From NCBI RefSeq assembly GCF_029168945.1, contig NC_083603.1, forward strand, positions 53,268,406-53,332,405: a DNA stretch of 64,000 nucleotides, in the 5' to 3' direction. Below, in pieces: positions 10,422 through 21,253 of this stretch. The stretch is from Cannabis sativa (lineage: Eukaryota; Streptophyta; Magnoliopsida; Rosales; Cannabaceae). Numbering within the stretch: the first letter of the stretch is position 1; every line of letters begins with the position of its first letter. The notes under the pieces were generated by a model that was not told the DNA's origin, did not search any database, and saw only the letters and a program-made list of their open reading frames with translations. Position numbers and translations under genes: made by a program.

Positions 10422-10678
10422 TTTCTCAACATTGAGACATGGAATACGTTGTGCACTGCTGATAAGGCTGGAGGCAATGCTAACCGATATGCCACTTGAC
10501 CTATCTTCTCGAGAATCTCGAAAGGTCCTGTAAATCTAGGGCATAACTTGCCTCTTTTCCCGAAACGTTTAATCCCCTTCATCGGAGATACTCGTAAAAA
10601 CACATGTTCCCCTACTTGGAACTCAACGTCTCTGCGTTTCGGATCTGCGTAACTCTTACATGCCTTTCTGTGAGGCAA
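10422..10678 (-). pseudogene. Gypsy-1 integrase C-terminal region, frameshifted and truncated
   Basis: Minus-strand frame with [21 protein letters not shown] and PRFTGPFEI..., then [15 protein letters not shown], the conserved post-integrase region of chromoviruses just upstream of the chromodomain. The true protein ends at LRKY; the few residues after that come from the Copia-1 LTR. A frameshift near 10660-10680 separates it from the main pol frame. Gypsy-2 (29702-29984) shows what is missing. Confidence 0.85.
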
Positions 10679-13127
10679 GCATTCTAGCTTTTATTTTCTC
10701 TATTGCCTCATTGGTCCGCTGCACTGACTCTGGACCTAGGTATTTCCTTTCCCCTGTCTCATCCCAGTGGATAGGGGATCTACATTTCCTACCGTACAAC
10801 AGTTCATAGGGAGCCATCCCTATTGTACTCTGATAACTGTTGTTGTACGCAAATTCTATCAACGGTAGATATTTACTCCATGAGCCTTCAAAGTCCATAA
10901 GACAGGCTCTCAACATATCCTCCAATATCTGAATTGTCCTTTCGGACTGACCATCTGTCTGAGGATGGATTGCTGTACTGAATTTTAGCTTTGTACCCAT
11001 TGCCCGTTGCAAACTTTGCCAAAATCTGGAGGTAAACTTCGGATCCCTGTCCGAAACTATAGACTTCGGTACCCCGTGAAGTCTCACTATCTCTCTGACA
11101 TATAACTCTGCCAACTGATCCACTGTAAATGTTGTTCTAACCGGCAGAAAATGAGCAGATTTCGTAAATCGATCCACCACTACCCAGATGGAATCAAATA
11201 AACCCGTGGTCCTAGGTAACCCGACCACAAAATCCATCGTAATATCCTCCCATTTCCATTCTGGTAGGGTTAGAGGCTGCAACAACCCTGCTGGTCTCTG
11301 ATGTTCAGCCTTAATCTGCTGACAAGTGAGGCATCTCGATACGAATTCTACCAAATTCTTCTTCATACCGCTCCACCAGAAGTACGGTTTCAAATCTTGG
11401 TACATCTTGGTGGTGCCGGGATGCAGAGAATACGGGGTAGAATGAGCCTCCTCAAAGATCTCATTTCTCAGTTCCACACTGCTCGGAACACAAACTCTGG
11501 CTTTATACAAAAGCATCCCACTGTTTGACACTGAAAAGTCCTTGGCTTGACCAGCCAATACCTCATCTCGGATTTTCACTAACTCCGGATCTGTCATCTG
11601 AGCGACTTTTATTCTTACCAACAGATCAGATTGCAGCGTTAAGTTGTGAAGCTGACCTACCACAAACTCAATGCTGGATCTAACCATATCCTCTGCTAGC
11701 TGAGGCGAGATCTGAATCATACTAGCTACTTGCCCGGGACCCTTTCTGCTCAGGGCATCGGCCACTACATTGGCTTTTCCGGGATGATAGAGGATCTCGC
11801 AATCGTAATCCTTCACTAATTCCAACCAACGCCTTTGTCTCATGTTCAAATCTTTCTGAGTAAAGAAATACTTGAGACTTTTATGGTCGGTATAGATCTC
11901 ACACTTCTCCCCATACAGGTAATGCCGCCAAATTTTCAGTGCAAAAACCACTGCGGCCAATTCTAGATCATGAGTCGGGTATCGCTGTTCATAATCCTTT
12001 AACTGACGGGAGGCATAAGCGATGACCCGATCGGCTTGCATCAATACACACCCCAAACCCTGTTTGGATGCGTCACAGTAGACTACGAACTTCTCCTTGT
12101 CCGAAGGCAAAGTTAGTACCGGAGCAGTAATCAATCTCTGTTTCAGCTCCTGAAAGCTAGCTTCACATTTATCTGACCAGATAAACCGCTGATTCTTCTT
12201 TGTAAGCTCGGTTAAGGGCATTGAGATTTTGGAGAACCCTTCCACGAACCTACGGTAGTACCCAGCTAAACCCAAGAAGCTTCTGATCTCTGTCACTGTC
12301 TTCGGTTTCGGCCAATCCCTGACGGATTCAATCTTCCCGGGATCCACCTTGATCCCATCTTTACTCACAATGTGCCCTAGGAAGGACACCTGAGACAACC
12401 AGAACTCACATTTCTTGAAATTGGCGTAAAGCTTATGTTCTCGAAGTCGTTGCAGTACCATCTGAAGATGTAACTCATGCTCCTCTTCTGATTGAGAGTA
12501 CATGAGGATGTCGTCGATAAACACAATCACACAGATATCGAGGAAATCCTTGAATACTCTATTCATCAGGTCCATGAATGCTGCAGGAGCATTGGTTAGT
12601 CCGAATGACATAACCAGAAACTCGTAATGTCCATACCTAGTGCGGAAAGCCGTCTTTGGAATGTCCTCCTCTCGGATTCTCAACTGATGATAACCCGAAC
12701 GGAGATCAATCTTAGAAAAGACCGTCTTCCCCTGAAGCTGATCGAACAAGTCATTGATCCTAGGTAATGGGTATTTATTCTTCACCGTCAGCTTGTTCAA
12801 CTCCCTGTAGTCGATGCACATCCTCATAGATCCATCCTTCTTCTTGACAAACAAAACCGGGGCTCCCCAGGGTGACACACTGGGCCGAATGAACCCTATG
12901 TCAAGCAATCCTTGGAGCTGAATCTTTAATTCCTTAAGTTCAGCTGGAGCCATCCTATACGGGGCTTTGGAAACCGGTTCCACCCCTGGTGCCAAGTCAA
13001 TCACGAAATCAATCTCCCGTTGAGGTGGTAACCCTGGAAGTTCTTCGGGAAAAACGTCCGAAAATTCCCGAACCACTCTGATGTCTTCTGGCCGAATGGT
13101 ATCTGGCCGAGTGGTGTCCACCACCAC
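10656..13127 (-). CDS. pol: Gypsy-1 pol: reverse transcriptase, RNase H, integrase
   Basis: An uninterrupted 823-codon minus-strand frame. The reverse transcriptase spans about residues 50-250 with the catalytic box FIDD (203-206). RNase H spans about 340-465 with acidic residues D352, E389, D414 and D457. The integrase zinc finger has H562/H569 and C599/C602; the core has D632, D693 and E729 with DD35E spacing. It would copy the genomic RNA in the particle and insert the cDNA. The start Met is not a true start, since protease lies upstream in another frame. The C-terminus is lost by frameshift at 10660-10680 and by the rearrangement at 10421. Its intactness contrasts with the broken gag/protease part just upstream. 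Confidence 0.93.
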   Translation of the reverse strand: MVVDTTRPDTIRPEDIRVVREFSDVFPEELPGLPPQREIDFVIDLAPGVEPVSKAPYRMAPAELKELKIQLQGLLDIGFIRPSVSPWGAPVLFVKKKDGSMRMCIDYRELNKLTVKNKYPLPRINDLFDQLQGKTVFSKIDLRSGYHQLRIREEDIPKTAFRTRYGHYEFLVMSFGLTNAPAAFMDLMNRVFKDFLDICVIVFIDDILMYSQSEEEHELHLQMVLQRLREHKLYANFKKCEFWLSQVSFLGHIVSKDGIKVDPGKIESVRDWPKPKTVTEIRSFLGLAGYYRRFVEGFSKISMPLTELTKKNQRFIWSDKCEASFQELKQRLITAPVLTLPSDKEKFVVYCDASKQGLGCVLMQADRVIAYASRQLKDYEQRYPTHDLELAAVVFALKIWRHYLYGEKCEIYTDHKSLKYFFTQKDLNMRQRRWLELVKDYDCEILYHPGKANVVADALSRKGPGQVASMIQISPQLAEDMVRSSIEFVVGQLHNLTLQSDLLVRIKVAQMTDPELVKIRDEVLAGQAKDFSVSNSGMLLYKARVCVPSSVELRNEIFEEAHSTPYSLHPGTTKMYQDLKPYFWWSGMKKNLVEFVSRCLTCQQIKAEHQRPAGLLQPLTLPEWKWEDITMDFVVGLPRTTGLFDSIWVVVDRFTKSAHFLPVRTTFTVDQLAELYVREIVRLHGVPKSIVSDRDPKFTSRFWQSLQRAMGTKLKFSTAIHPQTDGQSERTIQILEDMLRACLMDFEGSWSKYLPLIEFAYNNSYQSTIGMAPYELLYGRKCRSPIHWDETGERKYLGPESVQRTNEAIEKIKARMLASQKGM

Positions 13128-13139
13128 GGCTAGAAACCC

Positions 13140-14516
13140 TTAGCAACCGCCGTGCAATAATTCTCTCGCTGACATAGCCGAGATCACCGGGATCCGAAAT
13201 CCCTGAACTGAACCCACAAATACAAACGGTTCTTCACTTTCCGGTTGGAAGACCACCATCTTCCTTTTACAGTCAATGCTCGCCGAATATTTAGATAGGA
13301 AATCCATTCCTAAAATAATATCAAATTCGACTAAGCTCATCTCTATCAGATCAGCGCTTAACTCTCTACCATTTATCCTGATCGGCATAGACCTAATCCA
13401 CCTATTGGAGATAACCAATTCTCCGCCAGGTAACAGGGTTCCAAACCCTGATTCATATCTATCAAAGGGTCTACCCAATTTACTAAAGACTCTGGCCGCC
13501 ACATAAGAATGTGTAGCCCCGTAATCAAACGACCGAATATAGCGAGTTGTTAATAGAAAGGCGACTGTGACTGCGATGGGCCGGCATCCGCATCGGCTGC
13601 GTGATAGCGAATACCACAGGCTGGAGTGGGTATCGCCGGAGCTCTCGGTGCCTGCGGTCGGGCCGGGGACATTCCCTCTTGAAGTGTCCGGGCATGCCAC
13701 AATGAAAGCATCCCTGACCTTTGCACTCACCCCGATGGTGCCTCTTGCAGCTAGGGCACTCGGGATAGGAGAATCGGGTCTCAGTACCACCAGGACGACT
13801 CCTGCGTTGCAGTTCCCCGGAACCTCTTGTTCTGACTCGAGCCACCGGAAGCAGTGGGTGCTCTCTTCCTCTGATCAATGGCCGAACCACTACTCCCTCT
13901 GCTAAAGCCTGATGCAGGAGGGGTAGGAGCTCCGCCACTCACCGAGTATCTTGGGCGGATTCGACATACACCCCACTGCGCCCTCAGCTCGCAGTGCCTT
14001 CTCCACCATCTGAGCATAGGTGGTGCTGTCGTCTGTGGTAATCATCAGATCATGTCTGATCTTGGGATTCAACCCGTCCAGATACTTCTCCTTCTTGCTG
14101 AAATCGGTCGGCACAATTCCCGAGGCTAACCTCGCTAACCGATCAAACTGAGTAGTATACTCAGTGACGCTCATGTTCTCCCGCTGGGTCAGGTGAACGA
14201 ACTCTTTCCTCTTGGCGCTTCTGACTGCCTCATTGTAGTATTTCGCATTAAAGAGTTCCTGGAACCTTTCCCAGGTAATGGTGGTGACGTCATGGATCTG
14301 AGACACCATGTCCCACCATACCAAAGCGTCCTCCTGGAACTGAAACGTGGCGCACACCACTCTGTCGTTACCGGTGACACCCATGAAATTCATTATCTTG
14401 GTGATCACCGTCAGCCACTGCTCGGCTTTCATTACATCCGGACCTCCCAGGAATACCAGAGGTGCTTGCTTCCGGAACCGCTCATACAATGGTTCCAATC
14501 TATGGGCCGCCACCAC
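13140..14516 (-). pseudogene. Gypsy-1 gag and protease, broken by frameshifts
   Basis: Minus-strand frames overlap: 13902-14516 carries the retrotransposon Gag domain (EQWLTVITKIMNFMGV, LVWWDM, FNAKYYN, KEFVHLTQ), 13525-13938 the CCHC knuckle CFHCGMPGHFKREC, and 13140-13790 the aspartic protease. The protease active site reads F-D-Y-G-A where D-S-G-A is usual in this family, followed by LGMDFLSKY. At least two frameshifts are needed to join them. The frame breaks fall in the GC-rich, CNG-rich part. Confidence 0.85.
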
Positions 14517-14588
14517 TATCTCGGCACAGGCGGCGAGGCGGGTGCCACCGGAACTATGGGCCTTTGGGCTGCGGGAGCACCTTGCGTC

Positions 14589-14873
14589 TCAACCTACGAA
14601 TCTCGAGGTCTTGTTCTTCGATCCGGCTTGCATCTCCGCAAACCGCAACTCCCAATTCGGGGCTCCACGATCGGCAGGGGAGCACTGGGCAGCTTGTGGC
14701 GGGTTCTCATCACCCCGGCCACGAGCCCCGCCTCGGGGACCTCTACCTCGGCCCCACAGCGGGTGGGGAACCGAGCTCCACGACCTTGATTTGACCCTAC
14801 GGAGTTGCCCGACTCTGGTAGTACGCACAGCGTCCATCTGATTAGAACCGCCTGCGAAACCAAGAGTTGGCAT
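14589..14873 (-). pseudogene. Gypsy-1 Gag N-terminal region
   Basis: Minus-strand frame of 94 codons rich in Arg/Gly (GRGRGPRGGARGRG), followed by a WELRFAEMQ segment, as in the basic N-terminus of Tekay-type Gag upstream of the Gag core. It is in a different frame from the core, so a frameshift lies near 14520-14590. Confidence 0.6.
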
Positions 14874-15104
14874 ATCAGGTCGTATTCAAGGAGAGCTTAC
14901 TAAAGCCGCTTAATTTGGAAATTAAAAACGAAACATGCGCCTATTCTACTATCAGGCTACGAACATGCTTCCTAACAGGCTTTTCTTTTTGATAACTGAA
15001 TAAAATAAACTACTAAAGCAATAAAGGCTTACTGAACCGTGAACCGAGCTAACTGCTGATGATGATTGTACATGTCGTGACGATCTTCGGAAGACAACCA
15101 GCGG

Positions 15105-15117
15105 CTACGATACCAAA
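15105..15117 (-). other. Primer-binding site of Gypsy-1
   Basis: On the minus strand TTGGTATCGTAGC lies 1 base after the 5' LTR end. It resembles the Met-tRNA type TGGTATCAGAGC but differs by two bases (CAG read as CG plus T), possibly a sequence error of the kind seen elsewhere here. Confidence 0.75.
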
Positions 15118-15118
15118 T

Positions 15119-17403
15119 TGTAACACCCTAACTACCTTAGGCGTATTACGTGATTTTTAAACGTACTGTGCAGCTCGTTGCTAATCAACGAGGTTTATGG
15201 AAAAACGTGATTAATTAAAATTTTGCTTTTTAATTAAACTTATAAACCATATTACAAAAGACTCGGGATCCCAATTATAAAATCATTTACAAAAAGGTTT
15301 AACTGTTTAACCATTACATAAAAATAAAAGTCGTCTAACGACCAGTTACAAAAATTCAGCCTTGCTGTCCCGAGGATCGTACGCTCCAGCCTAACCGCCC
15401 CAGAGCATGTACAATCTCATAAGCTCGCTCACGGTCCATCAGCTATAGCCTTGCCTTTACCTACACATAAACGTAAACTGTGAGTCGACAGACTCAGTAA
15501 GAAAAGCATAATAATACACATACATAATTCTAACTGCCGTGTCCAACACGATACTGAGTCCCGCTACTGCCATGTCCAACATGGTGCGAGCCACTTCTTG
15601 CCATGTCCAACATGGTGCGAGTTACGAACGTTCATAGGGACGGTACTATTGACACGTAACAACTCGATCGGTCGAGCCGGTCATACTCCGGCCGCCTGGT
15701 CATACTCCGGCTGTCTGGGCGTGTTACTATATCCTCCCGATCGGTCGAGCCGGTCATACTGCGGCTGCTGGTCATACTCCGGCTGTACCGACGGGATACG
15801 TCAATAGCACGGAACCACCAACCAAGTGTCGGCTGATCGGTCAAGCCGGTCATACTCATTTCTTGGTCATACTCCGGCTGTCTGCAGACGTGACGGGGTT
15901 GGATGGTTTGAAGCCAACATACAACTAATGTAATCTAATAGGCTTCCTACATGCACGCTAAACATGTAATCTACATATGCATCTTGTTATACTAATCTTA
16001 CACGGATTCCGAATTTAGGTGTCTTAGAGTCAACTTTGACCTAGGCCCGAAGGCTGACGGCGGATTGCGGCTCCTAAACCATAAAAATCACAACGCTATA
16101 AGTGACACGCTAAATCACTTCCCGGGGACTTAAACTAGGAACTAAAAGTTTCCCTATCGATAAAAAGCATGGCAATACCCCTAAAAACATAAAAACGAGG
16201 AAAACACGGGTTCGAAAATTCCCCAACCTACAGTTGCCCAACCGAATTCCTGTTACGGGAATTATCGAACCCTCATCCGAATTCCGGTTGCACAACCTAA
16301 TTCGGTTCCTCGCAGAAATTTTCAAAAATTCCTAACTCAACCAAATCAAACCCTAATGGTTCCAAACCTTCCGGACACCTTTCTAAATACCCCAAAGAAC
16401 AAATCTAAGGCATCAAACTAACCCAGAATTCACAGATACACAACATGCCATTAAAGCTCAAGCTTTGAGTTCTAAACTCAAACTTGAGCAAAACCCACAA
16501 ACATGCAATAAAACCTGGTTAATTCTACTTAACTAAGCATGAATAAGCTTCTGAAATCAAGTAAAAACATACACAACAACCCAGCAACAGATTCAATCAA
16601 TTCTCTTTGAAAACCATATTTTGAGCTAAAACTTCCAAATTTGAGCAAAGCAATTTAACATTCATTACTAACAACCTAAATAATCACAAATCAACATACT
16701 TAAATCTCAGGAACAACAACAATATTTCAGCAGCAACAAAATCAAAGAATCAAGCATGCATCACATTAGAACTCATCCAAAATTTCAAAGAACATGTAAG
16801 GAAGCTAGAGCAAAGTTTACCTTGTCTAGGATTACTTAGATTTTTCTAAAATAACTTGAATTCACCATGAAAATCCAGCCCTAGCTGCTCCCTAAGCTTG
16901 GCCGAAAATGAGAGGAAAGAAAGAGAGAGGAAGCTTTGAAAATTCTATTTTTCCTTTACTTAGTAATTTTGTAAAAATTTGGAATAAAGTAAATACACTT
17001 AACATATAACACTTTCAGCCACATAACATTAAAATAAACATTATTTTCCAATTCATCAAGTCACATAAGACAAAACACTAATGGGGCAAAAAGACCATTT
17101 TGCCCCTCCACCATAAAATCACATAAATCATACTAAAGGGGTATTTTTGGGACATTCTAAATTCCCGGCCATTCCCGACATTCCCAATGTCTAAAACCCG
17201 TCCCCAAATTACTAACATACTAAGTTGTGATTTCTACTGAGCCAAACGCCGAGTTCCAAAATACCGGGCACCAGAATTACAAAATATGCAAGCTACTGAA
17301 TAACATAAATAACAGTATAATAAATTATTTAAATAGCTATAAATAATTTCATAATTAATCATAAACAACTGCTAATTTCCAAATTAACTAAGCGGGCTTT
17401 ACA
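15119..17403 (-). repeat. Gypsy-1 5' LTR (right copy)
   Basis: The 2285-bp partner of 6503-8794. Differences from the left copy cluster in 15380-15900, 16010-16070 and 16210-16320 and mostly affect CAG, CTG and CCGG. Outside these patches the two copies are almost base-identical. Confidence 0.93.
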
Positions 17404-17408
17404 TTCAT

Positions 17409-18482
17409 GATGTCATCTCTTCCTTTGGATTTGAAGAGAATGTCATGGATCAATGCATATACCTGAAGGAAAGTGGGAGTAAAATTTGTTTTCTTGTTTT
17501 ATATGTGGACGATATTCTTCTTGCATCCAATGATAAAGGGTTGCTACGTGAAGTGAAACAATTTATTTCAAAGAACTTTGAGATGAAAGACATGGGTGAA
17601 GCATCCTATGTCATAGGCATTAAGATTCATAGAGATAGATACCGAGGTATCTTAGGTTTATCTCAAGAAGCCTACATCAATAGAGTTTTAGAAAGATTTC
17701 ATATGAAAGATTTTTTACCGAGCGTTGCTCCAATTGTGAAGGGTGATAAATTAAATTTGAGCTAGTGCCCAAAGAATGATTTTGAAAGAGAACAAATGAA
17801 GAACATTCCTTATGCTTCTGCTGTCGGAAGCCTAATGTATGCTCAGGTGTGCACAAGACCCGACATTGCTTATTCTGTCGGAATGTTAGGAAGATTTCAG
17901 AGTAACCCGGTGATAGACCACTGGAAAGCTGCAAAGAAAGTAATGAGGTATCTTCAGGGTACTAAGGATTACAAACTGATGTTCAAACGAACTGACAATC
18001 TAGAAGTAGTTGGCCACTCAGACTCAGATTTCGCTGGTTGCAGTGATTCACGTAAATCTACATCTGGTTACGTGTTTATGTTTGCTGGTGGAGCTGTGTC
18101 CTGGAGGAGTAACAAACAAACTTTGACTGCTACTTCTACTATGGAGGCTGAGTTCGTTTCTTGTTTTGAGGCTACATCACATGGTGTATGGCTAAAGAGT
18201 TTCATTTCAGGCCTTAGAGTGGTTGATTCCATTGCAAGGCCGCTAAAGATGTTCTGTGACAATTCAGCTGCTGTTTTCATGGCTAAGAACAACAAAAGTG
18301 GAAGTCGAAACAAGCACATCGACATTAAGTACTTAGCTATTAGAGAACGTGTTAAGGAAAATAAAGTGGTCATTCAACACATTAGCACTGAATTGATGAT
18401 TGCCGATCCTATGACAAAAGGCTTGCCACCTCATAAATTCAAGGATCATGTAGAGAACATGGGACTTGGTTCCCTTATGTAA
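17409..18482 (+). pseudogene. Copia-1 reverse transcriptase and RNase H, right copy
   Basis: Same content as 8800-9876. The YVDD box lies in 17445-17765, ending in the shared TAG (17763-17765) in place of Gln. From 17796 to 18482 an intact 228-codon frame covers the RT connection and RNase H (GRFQSNPVIDHWKAAKK, the DSRKSTSGY motif, TMEAEFV, SRNKHIDIKY, ADPMTKGLP). Only the single stop separates the two halves, so this copy is better preserved than the left one. Confidence 0.92.
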
Positions 18483-18783
18483 TTTGTACAAATAAAGTTA
18501 TTATTAATGAAACTCTTATTTTGATTTTTCTCATATTTATGCGCATCTTAATTTTACATTTGAGAAAAATTTCAAAGGACCTGAATAAACATAAGGTTTA
18601 GGGTTTATTCACTTAAGTACATTGCCACATAAAGTACATTATTATATAATAAATGTATTGTAATACATGGAAGATAATACTCGATTCATAATGAGGACAT
18701 GTCGCTATGATTCGTATGTTTATTATATAATGAGGAACGTTTGGTTTGAATATTTTAGTTTAAATGCTGACCAAGTGGGAGAA
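18483..18783 (+). other. Copia-1 3' untranslated region and polypurine tract, right copy
   Basis: Matches 9877-10177 with at most a few differences and ends with AAGTGGGAGAA at 18773-18783. Confidence 0.85.
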
Positions 18784-19291
18784 TATTAGAATATTTTTAT
18801 TTATGGAAATTATTTTCTAATTAAGGAAATGATTTTCTATTTAAGGAAATAAATAAATAATTGATTTTCTGATAAATGAATATTTTATATTCATTGAATC
18901 TGGACAAAATCAATTATGTAATATTCTATATATGGTCAGATTTCTATATTCATTACCTGATTTGATTTCCTGAATTAATTGTCAAAATATTCTGACAATT
19001 AATGTGGCGCGTATCGATGGAGTATCTCACCTATAAATATAGGGTCTCGGTCCCCGAGCTCCTCACTCATTCTGAATTCATTCAGCAAATTCCATCTAAA
19101 GAGAGTTGAGAGAGCGAGGAAGCCCGAACTCCAATACCGAAGCTATCGCAGGGATTGAAGCTCAAAAATCAATGGCTGGAGGTACATCGATCCTTTCATT
19201 GCATATATTATTGATATGATTACAGTTTATTTTCCGCATTTCATATCATTTGTATATGCTATATTACATACACTATATATATAGTCTAACA
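18784..19291 (+). repeat. Copia-1 3' LTR
   Basis: 508 bp, nearly identical to the 5' LTR. Differences seen: CAGATACTGATGG versus CGTATCGATGG, GGTGTCGG versus GGTCTCGG, and one A/G. It retains the TATA box and also the ATG (19172) plus donor GGAG|GTACAT (19181/19182). ATTAG follows at 19292-19296. Confidence 0.95.
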
Positions 19292-19420
19292 ATTAGTTCT
19301 ATTTTATTCTTAATCAATACAAGAAAATGATCCATAAAAATTAATTTATTTTGGTGTGGTTTTTCTTTTATTGTATCATTTTTAAATAAAGTAAAACACA
19401 TCTAGCATAAAACTTAGTAT

Positions 19421-19449
19421 ACGTGCCTCGCACGTAGCTTTCTACTAGT
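19421..19449 (+). mobile_element. Helitron-like 3' terminus
   Basis: A perfect 6-bp stem with a 3-base loop (ACGTGCCTCGCACGT, 19421-19435) is followed after 9 bases by CTAGT (19445-19449), fitting the hairpin plus CTRRT signature of Helitron 3' ends. The next base is A rather than the usual T, and I cannot locate the 5' TC end; it may lie left of Copia-1 or outside the window. Confidence 0.5.
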
Positions 19450-19772
19450 ATATATAAATATATGTATAAACTACAGATATATATTATTGATAATAAGGAG
19501 GTTTATCTCGAAAGACTGCCAAAAAAGAGGAGAAGCTCGGCCATGGCCTCCCTAGATTTTTAAAAGTTAATGCATATAATAAATTGATTCATACTGAAAT
19601 GCATAACATATGCTCAAAATTAATTCATATTTTCGTTATTGGATAGAATAACTATTGAGCTTGACTTTCAACATATATATATATATATGTATATATTAAG
19701 ATTAGATTTCATAAATTAAAAAAAAAAATTGGTAAATGTATAAATATAATATACTATCTCTGTATTAAGTAT
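19450..19772. other. AT-rich sequence, no gene seen
   Basis: Short TA repeats (19670-19695) and a GC-richer patch near 19530-19555. No coding or RNA signal recognised. Confidence 0.5.
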
Positions 19773-19781
19773 TAAAATATA

Positions 19782-20180
19782 GGCTAATTAGTAATTTTTT
19801 CCTCTGAACTTTTACATGTACTAAATCGTGCCCCTGAACTTTTTTGGCCGTTAAAAATTCCCCTCGAACTATTGAGATTGTTAAATTTAATGACTTTTGT
19901 CTAATTTTAGTAAAAAAATTCTAGCATGGATGAAAGTTCAAGGGGCATGATTTAGTACATATCAAAGTTTGAGGGGCATGATTTGGTAGATATCAAAGTC
20001 TGGGGAGCATGATTTAGTACATAAACAATCACTGAAATAGTAAAATTGAATCAAATTAGACAAAAGTCCTTAAATTTAACAATCTCAATAGTTCGGGGGG
20101 AATTTTTAACGGCCAAAAAAAGTTCAAGGGGCACGATTTACTACATGTTAAAGTTCAGGGGAAAAAATTACTAATTAGCC
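19782..20180. mobile_element. Mutator-type MITE with 9-bp target duplication
   Basis: The 399-bp element has imperfect terminal inverted repeats of about 125 bp, beginning GGCTAATTAGTAATTTTTTC. It is flanked by the exact 9-bp duplication TAAAATATA (19773-19781 and 20181-20189), the length typical of Mutator-like elements. The centre contains three about 31-bp tandem units with GGGGCATGATTTAGTACAT. No coding capacity. Confidence 0.88.
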
Positions 20181-20297
20181 TAAAATATAAGTTTTGACAT
20201 ATCTTAATCTAAATTTAAATGTGTAAAGTTAAAAAAAAATAGAAATATTTAAATTAATATTAGTAGACACTCATATTTTTAAAGAAATTAAATGTAA

Positions 20298-20385
20298 ATT
20301 TTTTTGACTTTGGGAGAGAGATTCTAACTTGGGACCTCTTGAGGAGAAGTGTGGAACTACTAGACTATGTCTATGACTACATAAA
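20298..20385 (-). mobile_element. tRNA-derived SINE-like copy, minus strand
   Basis: Reverse complement of the copy at 20423-20522 with scattered mismatches, including an altered A box (TAGTCTAGTAG) and B box (GTTAGAAT). It ends, on its own strand, in an A-rich stretch. Confidence 0.5.
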
Positions 20386-20422
20386 TTAAAAGTAAATTTT
20401 AGTAGTATTAAATTGAGGTTAA

Positions 20423-20522
20423 GGTAGTTATAGGTATAGTCTAGTGGTTCCACACTTCTTCTAAAAAAAAGAAAGAAGTCCCAAGTTCGAATTTCTCATC
20501 TCTAATGTCAAAAAAAAAAAAA
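20423..20522 (+). mobile_element. tRNA-derived SINE-like copy, plus strand
   Basis: An A-box match TAGTCTAGTGG (20437-20447) and a B-box core GTTCGA (20485-20490) are spaced about 37 bases apart, and the unit ends in a 13-A tail (about 20510-20522). These are the hallmarks of a short Pol III retroposon. It lies head to head with the minus-strand copy, so the pair could fold back. Confidence 0.55.
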
Positions 20523-20930
20523 ATTAAGCTTAAGGCCCCACTCATATTCTTTTTAGTGTAATTTTTTTTATCAACTTTTGAGTGTCATTCTTGATTTATA
20601 TTTTTCAGTAATGTATAAAATGTTTATGAAAATAAAAAATTATGATATTTTTTTAATCAACACACGCCACTAAAAAAATTACCAAAATTCACAATTGTTG
20701 TATGTGTTGGCTGCCCTCCTTACTATTTAATTCTGGCTCTGCCCTTGTGTGTTGTTGAATAAGATAGCGTTTAGTATATATTTTTTTTAAGAAAAATAAT
20801 ATTGTGATTTTACCTTCATCACTTCAAACTCAATTGTTTCTTTATTATTTTAAAAATATATTATTTTTTTATACTCGTGAAAAGTATGAGACTTCTTTTT
20901 TTTCTTTTGCTTAACTATGAAAAGTATGAG
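20523..20930. other. AT-rich sequence, no gene seen
   Basis: Includes a relic-like stretch ending TTCTGGCTCTGCCC (20720-20745) that looks like the end of an old repeat. Nothing coding. Confidence 0.4.
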
Positions 20931-20934
20931 ACTT

Positions 20935-21249
20935 GAGTGGCGTTTGGTTGGAGGTGAAAGAAATAGAATGGAATAGAAATGAAATAATCTTCATTCTATT
21001 CTTTCGTTTAATTGCATATTAAAGAATTGGAATGTCATTCCAATAGAATAATATTTCCACCATTTTGGTAGAATGACTATTCTATTTTGAAATTGACGGA
21101 AAGACCATTCCAATGCATGATGAGAAAAAAAAATTAATAATTTTTTTATCGATTTTTTATACATTTTAAATTTCATTCCATTCCATTCCTATTTCTATCT
21201 CCATTATCATTCATATTCCTATGTTTTCATTTTTCCCAATCAAACGCTT
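20935..21249. mobile_element. MITE-like inverted-repeat element
   Basis: The left end GAGTGGCGTTTGGTTGG and the right end ...CCAATCAAACGCTT are imperfect inverted repeats, with subterminal GGAATAGAAATG and CATTCCTATTTCTAT also inverted. ACTT occurs on both sides. Boundaries and superfamily are uncertain. Confidence 0.55.
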
Positions 21250-21253
21250 ACTT

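Larger units (their letters stand above)
6503..17403 (-). mobile_element. Gypsy-1: Tekay/Del-type chromovirus, rearranged
   Basis: In minus orientation, the 5' LTR is 15119-17403, the PBS is 15105-15117, gag-pro-pol runs from 14880 to about 10420, and the 3' LTR is 6503-8794. TTCAT flanks the outer ends (6498-6502 and 17404-17408). Between the 3' LTR and the truncated pol sits a block of foreign origin: TTCAT, Copia-1 tail and partial Copia-1 LTR (8795-10421). The chromodomain end of pol and the polypurine tract are therefore missing. Pol domain order (RT, RNase H, integrase) is Ty3/gypsy, and the integrase C-terminal sequence resembles chromoviruses of the Tekay/Del group. Confidence 0.9.
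634..19291 (+). mobile_element. Copia-1: Ty1/copia LTR retrotransposon with nested gypsy insertion
   Basis: LTRs at 634-1143 and 18784-19291 are nearly identical and are flanked by the 5-bp target duplication ATTAG (629-633 and 19292-19296). A Met-tRNA-type primer-binding site follows the 5' LTR, and a polypurine tract precedes the 3' LTR. Domain order is Gag, CCHC knuckle, protease, integrase, reverse transcriptase, RNase H, the copia order. Gypsy-1 splits the reverse transcriptase at 6503, and the tail of the copia is present twice (8800-10177 and 17409-18783). Near-identical LTRs imply recent insertion, yet the coding region has several frameshifts and stops, so the copy is defective or partly mis-sequenced. 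LTR termini are TA...CA rather than TG...CA. Confidence 0.95.

Noticed and set aside
13276..14841. Several plus-strand ORFs of 76-198 codons opposite Gypsy-1 gag
   Set aside because: Antisense shadows of the GC-rich gag/protease region, which shows recognisable Gag motifs on the minus strand.
20271..20453. 60-codon minus-strand ORF
   Set aside because: It spans the inverted SINE-like pair and has no coding support.
20437..20490. A true tRNA gene
   Set aside because: A- and B-box matches are present, but no cloverleaf stems form and a poly-A tail follows, so a SINE-like origin is more likely.
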